Shown in pieces: positions 26,398 through 34,375 of a stretch of DNA of 64,000 nucleotides. The DNA comes from Clostridia bacterium (GTDB taxonomy: Bacteria > Bacillota > Clostridia > Christensenellales > UBA1242), in assembly GCA_900753315.1 (NCBI GenBank), contig CAADYP010000018.1, forward strand, positions 1 through 64,000, written 5' to 3'. The number at the start of each line of letters is the position of its first letter. Within the stretch, counting starts at the first letter, position 1. The position numbers and the translations under genes are program-made. The notes beneath the pieces are model-generated. The model made no database searches and was not told where the DNA came from. It worked only from the letters and a program-made list of their open reading frames with translations.

Positions 26398-26533
26398 TTT
26401 TGTTAATAATTGTGAGCCTGCCCCGTTTCACATTATTAAATATAACCAAAAGATTAAGCTTTGTTTTAGGAGTTCCCAACCTAATAAAAAGTAATGAGTT
26501 AAATTTAATAAGGGAAAAAGGAGAACGATTATT

Positions 26534-26710
26534 ATGGGAAATCTGCCGAAAAAGCAAAAGAAGATTAAATGCCCAAGTTGTTCAAACTATATGAATTTAG
26601 ATATTTGCAATAATGGTGCATATAAAGGCACTTGCAAAGTATGTAAAACAACTGTGTTTGAAAAAGAGCATTCGCAAAAAGAAACTTATATGAAAATCAT
26701 TAAAAGATAA
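26534..26710 (+). CDS. Small zinc-ribbon protein (58 aa)
   Basis: Starts MGNLPKKQKKIKCPSCSNYM, with AAGGAG 10 nt upstream. It has two CxxC knuckles (CPSC and CKVC) plus one further Cys (C25), so a single zinc ribbon. It resembles in layout the Com-type small zinc proteins of mobile elements, but I cannot assign function. It lies between the LexA-like gene and the RNA hairpins at 26793-26875. Confidence 0.6.
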   Translation: MGNLPKKQKKIKCPSCSNYMNLDICNNGAYKGTCKVCKTTVFEKEHSQKETYMKIIKR

Positions 26711-26792
26711 AAATCATTCGTCTATATTGCACAGTAAGGTCAAGTTGAAATAGCACTTATGTAAATCCTTTGCTCAATACGATATAGGCAAG

Positions 26793-26875
26793 GTTCGTGT
26801 CAAAGGTCGAAGTCCTCTACGAACAGTTAAAGTCCTATTTTTATAGGAACAAACTGCTTGTAGAGGTTTTTCTTT
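26793..26875 (+). ncRNA. Terminator with a competing upstream hairpin (possible attenuator or small RNA)
   Basis: CCTCTAC (26814-26820) pairs with GTAGAGG (26860-26866). Inner pairs are CAGTT/AACTG and CCTAT/ATAGG, and T5 follows, so this is an intrinsic terminator. GTTCGT (26793-26798) can pair with ACGAAC (26819-26824), which would break the terminator stem. The two structures exclude each other. It lies 37 bp before the HTH gene at 26913. Confidence 0.5.
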
Positions 26876-26912
26876 ACTTGCAGAAAAAATTTAAATATAA
26901 AAGGAGAATATT

Positions 26913-27218
26913 ATGGAAACAGCAAAAATCAGAGAAGATTTGAAAGATATAAGATATTACTACTCTCGTAAAGCAATGTTTGAAAAAGCATCTGCAAGTG
27001 TTGGAGAAAATTCAATTTTGAAAAAGATAGATGATTATAACGCTTTGATTCGTCTTGCACCACCAAGACTTTATGATTTGTATGTATCACTATATCTTGA
27101 AAATAACACACAAGAATCACTTTCGGATAAACTAGGGTATTCAGTTGAGTATATTTCAAAACTTAATAGCCAACTAATTAAATTTTTCAAAACAAATATC
27201 GATAAGGAGGAAAAGTAA
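26913..27218 (+). CDS. Small HTH protein, sigma-70 region-4-like
   Basis: The 101-aa protein ends with a helix-turn-helix: LYLENNTQESLSDKLGYSVEYISKLNSQL (about 60-88), of the kind found in sigma-like regulators of Gram-positive phages and elements (ArpU/RinA-like). The N-terminal half is helical with no known motif. It has AAAGGAG upstream and its stop abuts the next ATG. It may activate late or cargo genes of the element (inference). Confidence 0.6.
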   Translation: METAKIREDLKDIRYYYSRKAMFEKASASVGENSILKKIDDYNALIRLAPPRLYDLYVSLYLENNTQESLSDKLGYSVEYISKLNSQLIKFFKTNIDKEEK

Positions 27219-27458
27219 ATGAAATCATTTGATTTTTTAGAAAACGCAACAAATGTCTATCGCACGAAAAAGTATATAGTCAAACAAGATGTATTTCTTG
27301 AATATGATAAATGTGGCAATAGCAGAATTTACAGCAAAGACACTTATTATCTTCGCAACAAACAACTTGACAAAGAGTTTGAATACATTTTCAAAGACAG
27401 AGATTGTGTCAATGGCAAGCGTGTTCATTCAACACTTTACACAAGAAGATATAAATAA
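27219..27458 (+). CDS. Unknown 79-aa protein
   Basis: The start ATG directly follows the stop of the HTH gene, with GAGG inside that gene, so the two are translationally coupled. The protein is Tyr- and charge-rich (MKSFDFLENATNVYRTKKYI at the N-terminus) with no motif I recognise. A terminator follows 2 bp later. Confidence 0.6.
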   Translation: MKSFDFLENATNVYRTKKYIVKQDVFLEYDKCGNSRIYSKDTYYLRNKQLDKEFEYIFKDRDCVNGKRVHSTLYTRRYK

Positions 27459-27460
27459 TT

Positions 27461-27487
27461 AAACTGCATCAGTGCAGTTTTTTTATT
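27461..27487 (+). terminator. Terminator after the HTH/79-aa gene pair
   Basis: AAACTGCA pairs perfectly with TGCAGTTT over TCAG and is followed by T4 and more U-rich sequence. Confidence 0.8.
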
Positions 27488-27499
27488 TCTTGTCATTTA

Positions 27500-27528
27500 T
27501 TGCAAAAAAACTCTAAAAATGATATACT
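27500..27528 (+). promoter_or_regulatory. Promoter of the P-loop NTPase gene
   Basis: TTGCAA (27500-27505) and TATACT (27523-27528) have a 17-bp spacer, about 20 bp upstream of the ATG. Confidence 0.7.
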
Positions 27529-27548
27529 CTCTATAAAGAGAGGACTTT

Positions 27549-30500
27549 ATGAATAAAACAACACCACAAATTGACTTTAAAAGAAATGAAGAAAATTGTA
27601 AAAGATTAAAACTTTCTATTGAAAATCCAGACGAGAAGAATATTGCAGTTGCTGGAATTTTTGGTTCAGGCAAAAGCAGTCTTATCAAAACATATCAATG
27701 GACTTACAATAACAAGTATGCAATTGGATTGCTCGATGATTTTGAGCATTCAAAGGAAGGCGATAAAGATTATGAAAAATTTAATAATGATATTTCTAAA
27801 CTTAAAATTAAGCAAATCATTCCATCTCTCACAATCTCTTTGGCTAATTTTAATATAGTTAATGAAAAGCAATTAAAATTGAATGGCGATGAAAATAAAT
27901 CAAAAGATCAAAATAGGAATATTAAAACTCCAGAGGGAAAAGTTGAAGAATTAAATCCGGAAAGAGAAAAAATCAGAAAAAGTTTTGAAGAACTAAATAA
28001 TTTTAGAGAAATCAGAGAAATCCAATTAGGAGAACAGGAAAAAGAGATAAACAGAGAAATAGAAAAAAACTTATTTCAACAATTTTTATTCGGTGTTAAA
28101 CAAAATAAGTTACCTGATTCAAAAATAAAAAGAGTATCAACTCGCTTCCCTTATAAAATATCTGCACTTATTTCTTTTGTTTTTACACTGTTGTTTAGCA
28201 CTATATATCTGCTAAATCAATTTTCTTTATTGTGGACATTTAATTATATTGTTGATAAAATATTTTTGGGATTAAGTGTTGTTGCAGGAATAGTTTTTCT
28301 TTTACTCATTCCTTTAATTTTCAGAATAAAATCATTAAGAGTTGACACAATAGAATTAAGTGCTTTAGATAACGACAATAGTTTAAATGATAGCCTTTTA
28401 AATAAATATACTGATGAAATTATTTATATTTTCAAAAGAAGTGGCATAAAAATTGTTTACTTTGAAGATTTAGACAGATTGCCAAATTTAAATATATTTA
28501 ATAAATTAAGGGAGCTAAACTTTATTTTAAACAACTCTCCTGATATAAGAGGCAAAATCACATTTGTATACTGTGTGTCTGATAGTATCATCGCAGATTA
28601 TGAAGAAAGATCAAAATTCTTTGACAATATAATTACAGTTACTCCTTTTGTTACTTCTGAAAGTTTAAAGAAAAAAATAAGTGATATATTAAAAAACGTT
28701 AATATTGAAAACCAAGATAATTCTTTGATAGATCAATTTGCTCTTGATATGTCTAAATTTATTGTCGATTCTAGACTAAGCGTATATATAGAAAAAGATT
28801 TTGACAATTTATTAAGTAAATTTGATAAATCTAGCCTTACAACAAAAGACTTGATAAAAATGTATGCATTCTCTATTTATAAAAATTTATATTATTTTGA
28901 TTATAATAAACTTTCAAAAAATAACGCTTGTTTAAATTACGCTTTTCAAATTATTAGATTTTTAAAAGACGATAAAACAAAAGAAATTGATAGTGAATTG
29001 GTAAAAAAAGAAGAATCATTACGAAATCGCTCGGAAACACAATTTTTAACTAGAGATTTATTTAAGATATTTCTTAAGGGAATATTTTGGGAAAAAGGAC
29101 ATGATTATTATGGTGGGAACACAATTAATATTGATGCAACACAATGCACTAAAATAGAATTTGGAAAATCATATAGTATACATTTTACATCAAATGGATA
29201 CTCTCGAAGTAAGTATCTAGATTATAATGAAATAGAAAGTTATTGTTATGCAGCTTTTCATAATTCCTTTAATGACTGCATTTCTTCACTTGAACTATCA
29301 AATGAAGATTCGTTAAATAATTTAAGACTTGAAATAAATAAATTGCGAAGTGAAAAAAACAAAATTATGAATATGTCAATACAGCAATTTATGGAAGAAA
29401 ACAATTGTAATGAATTAAATAATGAATTTTTAAAAATATGCTTAACACGAGGATATATTGAAGCTGATTTCTATAAATATTATGATACACAAAAAAAATC
29501 ATATTTCCTTGAAAATGATGGTGCTTTTGTTCGGTATAATGTAGATAATGAGGATAATACTACGATACAAAACAATTACTCATATCCTTTAAGCGAGGTG
29601 TCAAAAGTTGTTCAAAATATTCCAGCTTTTAGGTTTAAGTATTCTAGAATATTAAATTTAGATTTAGTAAATTACGTTTTTGATAACAAAAAAAATATAA
29701 AAGAAATAACTGATTTGTTTAATACTGAGGATAATAAAGTGATTCAATTCTTTGAAGAATACTTAAAGACTCAAGGCATTGATAGATGCAATTTTTTGAC
29801 TCATAATTTCGCAGTATCATGTAATTTTATTCCAGCATTTGAAAAAGTGATTGGTATCTTAGATATTGAAAAACAAAATAGTATTTTTAATATTTTAATA
29901 AATGAAAGCGATTTATCAACTTTGACTATAGATAATAAACAAAAACTTTTGGATATTATCAACTCATATTCAAATTGGCAAGGAGTAAATATAAATGATA
30001 ACACAATTCAAAATATTTGTTCTTTAGGTGAGATAAATTTAAATTTTGTTAACACATTAGATTCTTTGTCTTTAAAAAAGATTGAAGAAAATAATGCGTT
30101 TGCATATAATTATTCAAATATTGTAAATATTAGTAAGCGAATTTATAATGAAGAAGATGAATCTTATTGTTTAAATAGTTTTATTAGTAAAGGAAATGAG
30201 AATATTAAATCTAGTATCATAGAAAACATCTGTAAACTCTTATCTATATTTAAAGAACAAAAGTTTGAGACGCAAAATATTGACTTGATTATGCAAAGTG
30301 AAATAAGCATTGATGATAAAAAGACTTTTATAGAAAAAGCAACTTTCTCATATGTATTGAATGAGATAACTGATAAAAGTATATTACAGTTTATTGTTGA
30401 AAACATGAAGATTGAAATGGATATTAAAAATATCTTTAAGATAGCAGAAATTTTAAAAGATGAAAACTTTTCTGAATATTTCTCCAAAAATGTTTTTAAT

Positions 30501-31277
30501 AATATTAAGTTTGATTTTTTAGATGAATTAATTGACGATCCAAAGTTTAAGGAATTTGAAAAAAGAGTTGTATATCCTAAACTTTTATCAAACGAAAACA
30601 ATATAGATATTGCTAAAAAGTTTAATGTGACTAATTTGCAAATACAAGAATTAGTAGATAAAAATTTAGATATCAACATTCGAAGACTAATAGAAAATGG
30701 CTTTTTGAAATTTGATGTCGAAAATTTTAACAAATTACAAAATTGCTATAACTCCTACATTGCTCTTATAAGAGTATCTCCAGATGACTATTTGCGTTTA
30801 GTAAAAGAAAACAAATTACAATTCACTAACGATTTGTTGTCTTGCTTGATATGTAATTTAGAAGATAGTAATTTAATATATCATTTTATTAACAACTTTG
30901 GCGACCTAGTTAATTTTTGGTATAAAGATTCAGCAGGGAAATTATATACAGAAGACTTGTTAAACAAAATTAAAAATACAAAGATAGAAAATGTCAATAT
31001 ACTTAAAAAATTGCTAGAATTAAAACCTGAAACTGACGATTTGAAATTAACAATTATAAATATAATTAAAGATAATCGCAAACTATTTATTAACAATGAA
31101 CTTGCCAATCTTTTATGTTCATTTGATGAAGAATTTAACAAATGTAAAACTCAAAATTTGGATATTCCAAAAAATTCAAAACCATATTTGTTAAACGGTT
31201 TTGAATTACTAAAAGAAATTGGATATATAACAATACGCAAAGGGCAAAAGAATTGGAAAATCAGCAAAATTTATTAA
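27549..31277 (+). CDS. YobI/KAP-like membrane P-loop NTPase (1242 aa)
   Basis: Residues 30-330 form a STAND/KAP-type P-loop domain with Walker A AGIFGSGKSS (35-44) and Walker B KIVYFEDLDRLP (301-312). A charged insert follows the Walker A region (110-195), then two transmembrane helices at about 203-223 and 238-258 interrupt the domain. A sensor-like segment, FVYCVSDSIIADYEERSKFF, follows Walker B. This matches the YobI-type P-loop family. The C-terminal 750 residues are Asn/Ile/Leu-rich helical repeats with no named domain. Large membrane KAP-like NTPases are often found in mobile and defence islands. It has its own promoter and terminator. An anti-phage role is inference only. Confidence 0.7.
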   Translation: MNKTTPQIDFKRNEENCKRLKLSIENPDEKNIAVAGIFGSGKSSLIKTYQWTYNNKYAIGLLDDFEHSKEGDKDYEKFNNDISKLKIKQIIPSLTISLANFNIVNEKQLKLNGDENKSKDQNRNIKTPEGKVEELNPEREKIRKSFEELNNFREIREIQLGEQEKEINREIEKNLFQQFLFGVKQNKLPDSKIKRVSTRFPYKISALISFVFTLLFSTIYLLNQFSLLWTFNYIVDKIFLGLSVVAGIVFLLLIPLIFRIKSLRVDTIELSALDNDNSLNDSLLNKYTDEIIYIFKRSGIKIVYFEDLDRLPNLNIFNKLRELNFILNNSPDIRGKITFVYCVSDSIIADYEERSKFFDNIITVTPFVTSESLKKKISDILKNVNIENQDNSLIDQFALDMSKFIVDSRLSVYIEKDFDNLLSKFDKSSLTTKDLIKMYAFSIYKNLYYFDYNKLSKNNACLNYAFQIIRFLKDDKTKEIDSELVKKEESLRNRSETQFLTRDLFKIFLKGIFWEKGHDYYGGNTINIDATQCTKIEFGKSYSIHFTSNGYSRSKYLDYNEIESYCYAAFHNSFNDCISSLELSNEDSLNNLRLEINKLRSEKNKIMNMSIQQFMEENNCNELNNEFLKICLTRGYIEADFYKYYDTQKKSYFLENDGAFVRYNVDNEDNTTIQNNYSYPLSEVSKVVQNIPAFRFKYSRILNLDLVNYVFDNKKNIKEITDLFNTEDNKVIQFFEEYLKTQGIDRCNFLTHNFAVSCNFIPAFEKVIGILDIEKQNSIFNILINESDLSTLTIDNKQKLLDIINSYSNWQGVNINDNTIQNICSLGEINLNFVNTLDSLSLKKIEENNAFAYNYSNIVNISKRIYNEEDESYCLNSFISKGNENIKSSIIENICKLLSIFKEQKFETQNIDLIMQSEISIDDKKTFIEKATFSYVLNEITDKSILQFIVENMKIEMDIKNIFKIAEILKDENFSEYFSKNVFNNIKFDFLDELIDDPKFKEFEKRVVYPKLLSNENNIDIAKKFNVTNLQIQELVDKNLDINIRRLIENGFLKFDVENFNKLQNCYNSYIALIRVSPDDYLRLVKENKLQFTNDLLSCLICNLEDSNLIYHFINNFGDLVNFWYKDSAGKLYTEDLLNKIKNTKIENVNILKKLLELKPETDDLKLTIINIIKDNRKLFINNELANLLCSFDEEFNKCKTQNLDIPKNSKPYLLNGFELLKEIGYITIRKGQKNWKISKIY

Positions 31278-31340
31278 TAGTTATTACTATAAAAGATTAA
31301 GTTATTTCATCTAAAGCTAATTAAATTACGAGTAAAGTAT

Positions 31341-31372
31341 GAATGGACTACGAGTTAGTTCATTCATTTTTT
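31341..31372 (+). terminator. Terminator of the P-loop NTPase gene
   Basis: GAATGGACTA pairs with TAGTTCATTC (one G-U) over a 5-nt loop and is followed by T6. Confidence 0.75.
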
Positions 31373-31394
31373 CATGCCCTTTTTCTATAATTGC

Positions 31395-31523
31395 AGTGTA
31401 ATCAAAAGCAAGGCAAAGTAAATGGCGAATTTCTTTTGCGTGAAATTTCGTAAAGGTGGCCACCTATGCAAAATATTGCACAGAAACGAGTTGTTTTAAA
31501 AAAGTCCTTCGTTTGATTACATT
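31395..31523 (+). ncRNA. Candidate multi-hairpin structured RNA
   Basis: TGTAATCAAA (31397-31406) pairs with TTTGATTACA (31512-31521). The stem extends inward with AAGG (31410-31413) against CCTT (31506-31509) and outward by two more pairs. Inside are local hairpins: CGAATTTC/GAAATTTCG, the 12-bp palindrome AGGTGGCCACCT (31454-31465) and TGCAA-AATA-TTGCA. Such a closed multi-branch layout with no ORF suggests a functional RNA or a cis-regulator of the cassette starting at 31580. Direction is assumed from the flanking genes. Confidence 0.45.
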
Positions 31524-31579
31524 ACAACTTAATAGTCTTTTAAGACACAAAAATTTTAAATTAAAAGGAGAATTATTTA

Positions 31580-31885
31580 ATGGCAAGAGAAAATGTTAGA
31601 CGCTGGTTTGTTCCAAACAAACGAGCAAAAAATTACGCCGAAGAACGCAGAGCAAAAGTCCATCAAAGAGGGCAAAAGGAAGGCAAAGAACTCACCGATT
31701 ATGAGGCAGGTCTTCGTTCTGGATATCTTCAATGTCAAAGCGACCATGCAGGTATGTATAGATACAAATCTGCTATGGATGCAGGCTATTCAAAAGCCGA
31801 AGCGAAAAAGTTTTCAAGAGAAAAGGAACAAAACTTAAAGGAGGAAAAAGATAATGGCGAAGAAAGAAAACAAAATTATGGTTGA
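31580..31885 (+). CDS. Unknown charged protein (101 aa), first gene of cargo cassette
   Basis: Starts MARENVRRWFVPNKRAKNYA after AAGGAG. It is rich in Lys, Arg, Glu and Gln, with a repeated GxRxGYxQ-like central part (AGLRSGYLQCQSDHAGMYRYK has the only Cys). Probably helical and soluble. The last 32 bp overlap the next gene, whose GGAGG site lies inside it, so the two are coupled. No family recognised. Confidence 0.6.
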   Translation: MARENVRRWFVPNKRAKNYAEERRAKVHQRGQKEGKELTDYEAGLRSGYLQCQSDHAGMYRYKSAMDAGYSKAEAKKFSREKEQNLKEEKDNGEERKQNYG

Positions 31886-32204
31886 AAGAGAAACATTTGA
31901 GAAGAACGGAAAATCTTATTACAGTTATTTCATCAAAGGCAATATTCGTGGAAAAGATGTGAGAGTTTTAATCACTCCACCAGACAAAGGCGGATACACA
32001 GTGCTTGACATCGTTTTTGGGGATGAAAACAGTGCAGAACTTGTTGTAAATCCTTATGAAATCAAAGATGAAGCAAGTGGAAATGTTATTAAAGGCAACA
32101 CTTATGCTGTTCGTTCCGTTGATGAAAATGGCGAAGTTTACGAATGCAACATTAAGCCATTTAGAAGTTCAGACAAATCGCTTCTCAATATGCTTATGAG
32201 ATAA
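31854..32204 (+). CDS. Unknown 116-aa protein of the cargo cassette
   Basis: Starts MAKKENKIMVERETFEKNGK with GGAGG upstream. The composition and alternation (YSYFIKGNIRGKDVRVLITP, YTVLDIVFGDENSAELVV) suggest a small beta-sandwich or barrel. No Cys, no membrane segment. Small proteins of this type are common accessory genes in Clostridia integrative elements, but I cannot assign a function. Confidence 0.6.
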   Translation: MAKKENKIMVERETFEKNGKSYYSYFIKGNIRGKDVRVLITPPDKGGYTVLDIVFGDENSAELVVNPYEIKDEASGNVIKGNTYAVRSVDENGEVYECNIKPFRSSDKSLLNMLMR

Positions 32205-32242
32205 TGTTTATCATTATCAATGAATAAAAAATCGCAAGATTT

Positions 32243-32273
32243 CAGGCATAGTGAGAAGCTGTGCCTGTTTTTA
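32243..32273 (+). terminator. Terminator or attenuator between cassette genes 2 and 3
   Basis: CAGGCATAG pairs with CTGTGCCTG (one G-U) over a 7-nt loop and is followed by T5. It lies 25 bp before the next start. I see no separate promoter after it, so it may tune expression of the membrane genes rather than end the operon. Confidence 0.7.
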
Positions 32274-32297
32274 ATTTTAATGAAAAGGAGTAAAAAC

Positions 32298-34358
32298 ATG
32301 GCAAATTATATCATTGGTGTTGTAATAGGACTCGTGGTTGCTCTTATCATTGTTTTAATCTTGAAAAACACTGTCTTTAAGGATAAAAGTATGACGCTTT
32401 TGTATGTCGCAATTTTTATCATAACGGCAGTTTGTGGTGGTGTTATTCAAAATCAATTCTTCTCGGCATCGGCTAGTGCTGCACCAACTCCACAAGAACA
32501 GATTGACAATATAACTTCGACCATAGAGGACAACTGGAAAAACACAAATGGTGGTTTTACTTTTGAGCAAATTCAAATTGCACAAGATGACAACGAATGC
32601 CCATCATACGCTGACCAAATCATTGACCTAAAATGCTATGACTATGGCTCGTATGTGGTGTTTAGTTTCTATGACGGTGGAATATATCAAAATGCAGTTT
32701 TCTATAAGTCATCAGACGGACTTATCCTTGACGGCATTATGAATATGCACGCAGAAATGACAGGTATTAAGTGGTTTTTAGCCTACAACACAGACAGTTT
32801 CAAATGGGTTGATAATCGAGATGAAGAACCTAATTATACAATCTCACAAAACTGGATTGTATGGCAAAAACACGATAACTTACTCTCTGTTTCAAGACAA
32901 ACACCAGACTTTCTTGTATGGCAATACACTTTTAGAACAAATAAAGATGAGGCATATAAGTATGCATTGTCTAATGTGGCAACACTTACAGGACAAAACA
33001 TAACTTCTCACTTTATTAAGTTTGGAGATGTGGAACTTATAGGCACAGGCTCAACAGGTTATGTGAAAATTAACTCTTTCTATAACTACCTTTACGAGCA
33101 AATAAAAGGCGAACAATATAACACAACTAAACTTATTGACACTTCTTCTTGTTTGTGTTTGCCTATTCCAACAGCACTCCAACCTAACTATCCTATCAGT
33201 CCTTCAAAACAGGCTGAATATGATGGTGCAGAGTTCTATGGTGTGTATCTTTGCAACATTGCAGTTGATTTGAATTATGTCAAAGGCAACACTACCTTAA
33301 ATTCGACAACTAAAAATGAGGACTATGTTGACACTTTGAAAGAAGATGATGATTACAAAGACAAAGTCGAAGTCGAAGAAGTTCAACCTGGATACTCATA
33401 TTCAAAACTTAATGTCAACTTTATAGACACAAACAATAGTGACCTATCAAAGATTGACCTTATGATGTCCCCTATCAATATCAGTTTTACTTGTCAAGAT
33501 TTAGGACTTACTAAAACCGTTGTGATTGATAGTGTTGACAAACTCAATTCTGGTGTTGAGATTTTGGTAAATAAAGATGCAACTTGGAATTATCTTATCG
33601 ACAGCGAAGCACTGATTTTTGACAATTTTAGAGGCACATTCACCGTGAAAGACAACACCAGCACAATCACATTCCCTTACTATTATCTTGACAACTTCAC
33701 TGTTGCTTCTGTTGGGCTTAATCCAATAGGCACAATAGACACAAGTTTGATTGATTTGGCAACCAACCCTGTGAGAATTATTTTGTCTAATGACAAGAAC
33801 ACATATCAATTTGTTTTCAATTCAAACAGTGATTTGAACGAATACAAAAGCACTCTTGTTGAAATGGGAACTTATGACTATACAATCTTGTCAGAACAAC
33901 TAATTTTTGCAAGTGTGACAGGACAACTTACAATTAACTCAACAGATAAAGTTATGCTATTTAACTACGCACTTGGTGCAGATGATCCACTTACATTTGA
34001 TATTGAAGTAACTACTAACGGAACAACTAATAATCGTTTCAGTTTGTATAGCGAAACATCAAATGTGACTCTCATTCGTGAAACTCTTTCAAGTGCAAAA
34101 GTGTATCTCGTGACCTGTGTAATCTATGACAAAGATGGAAAACTTATGGAAACATTTGACCACACCCATCAAGTCACTGGTGCTTGTAGCGACACTTGGA
34201 CTGCAAGCAATTTAGTTTCGGGTGAAGAATACACATTGCAATTAAGATTTACCGATAGAGATGATTCAAGTATCACCTATTTAAGTGATATAGCAAACTT
34301 TACCTTTAACTCGAACACTGCTTACAAAGTTGAATACTTTGTGACAAAAAATCAATAA
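32298..34358 (+). CDS. Membrane-anchored protein of unknown function with large exported part (686 aa)
   Basis: Starts at ATG 32298 (AAAGGAG upstream), MANYIIGVVIGLVVALIIVL. There are two hydrophobic segments at residues 3-23 and 36-56, then a low-complexity Ala/Ser segment. About 620 residues follow that are probably outside the cell: a globular Trp/Tyr-rich part (70-300), an acidic Asp/Glu linker (about 345-370), two related modules of about 80-100 residues (each with an Asp-Leu-x-x-x-P-x-x-I start and a TxTxNSTDK/TFTVKDNTS strand), and a C-terminal beta domain. It has no family I recognise. It is followed 17 bp later by the coiled-coil protein, and the two probably work together at the cell surface. 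Confidence 0.65.
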   Translation: MANYIIGVVIGLVVALIIVLILKNTVFKDKSMTLLYVAIFIITAVCGGVIQNQFFSASASAAPTPQEQIDNITSTIEDNWKNTNGGFTFEQIQIAQDDNECPSYADQIIDLKCYDYGSYVVFSFYDGGIYQNAVFYKSSDGLILDGIMNMHAEMTGIKWFLAYNTDSFKWVDNRDEEPNYTISQNWIVWQKHDNLLSVSRQTPDFLVWQYTFRTNKDEAYKYALSNVATLTGQNITSHFIKFGDVELIGTGSTGYVKINSFYNYLYEQIKGEQYNTTKLIDTSSCLCLPIPTALQPNYPISPSKQAEYDGAEFYGVYLCNIAVDLNYVKGNTTLNSTTKNEDYVDTLKEDDDYKDKVEVEEVQPGYSYSKLNVNFIDTNNSDLSKIDLMMSPINISFTCQDLGLTKTVVIDSVDKLNSGVEILVNKDATWNYLIDSEALIFDNFRGTFTVKDNTSTITFPYYYLDNFTVASVGLNPIGTIDTSLIDLATNPVRIILSNDKNTYQFVFNSNSDLNEYKSTLVEMGTYDYTILSEQLIFASVTGQLTINSTDKVMLFNYALGADDPLTFDIEVTTNGTTNNRFSLYSETSNVTLIRETLSSAKVYLVTCVIYDKDGKLMETFDHTHQVTGACSDTWTASNLVSGEEYTLQLRFTDRDDSSITYLSDIANFTFNSNTAYKVEYFVTKNQ

Positions 34359-34375
34359 ATAAAGGAGGAAATTAA

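Larger units (their letters stand above)
31278..31579. other. Intergenic region with terminator and structured RNA candidate
   Basis: Contains the NTPase terminator (31341-31372) and the long-range paired region 31395-31523 listed separately. Downstream of 31525 there is only AT-rich leader and the AAGGAG site of the next gene. Confidence 0.5.

Noticed and set aside
26400..26594. 64-aa plus-strand ORF between the LexA-like and zinc-ribbon genes
   Set aside because: It overlaps the start of the zinc-ribbon gene in another frame and lacks a ribosome site; the 58-aa zinc-ribbon ORF has both.
27619..27858. Plus-strand ORF inside the P-loop NTPase gene
   Set aside because: It overlaps the Walker A coding segment in another frame, with no independent signals.
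31454..31465. AGGTGGCCACCT as a restriction or operator palindrome
   Set aside because: It may be one, but it sits within a larger set of nested hairpins, so I treat it as part of the structured-RNA candidate.
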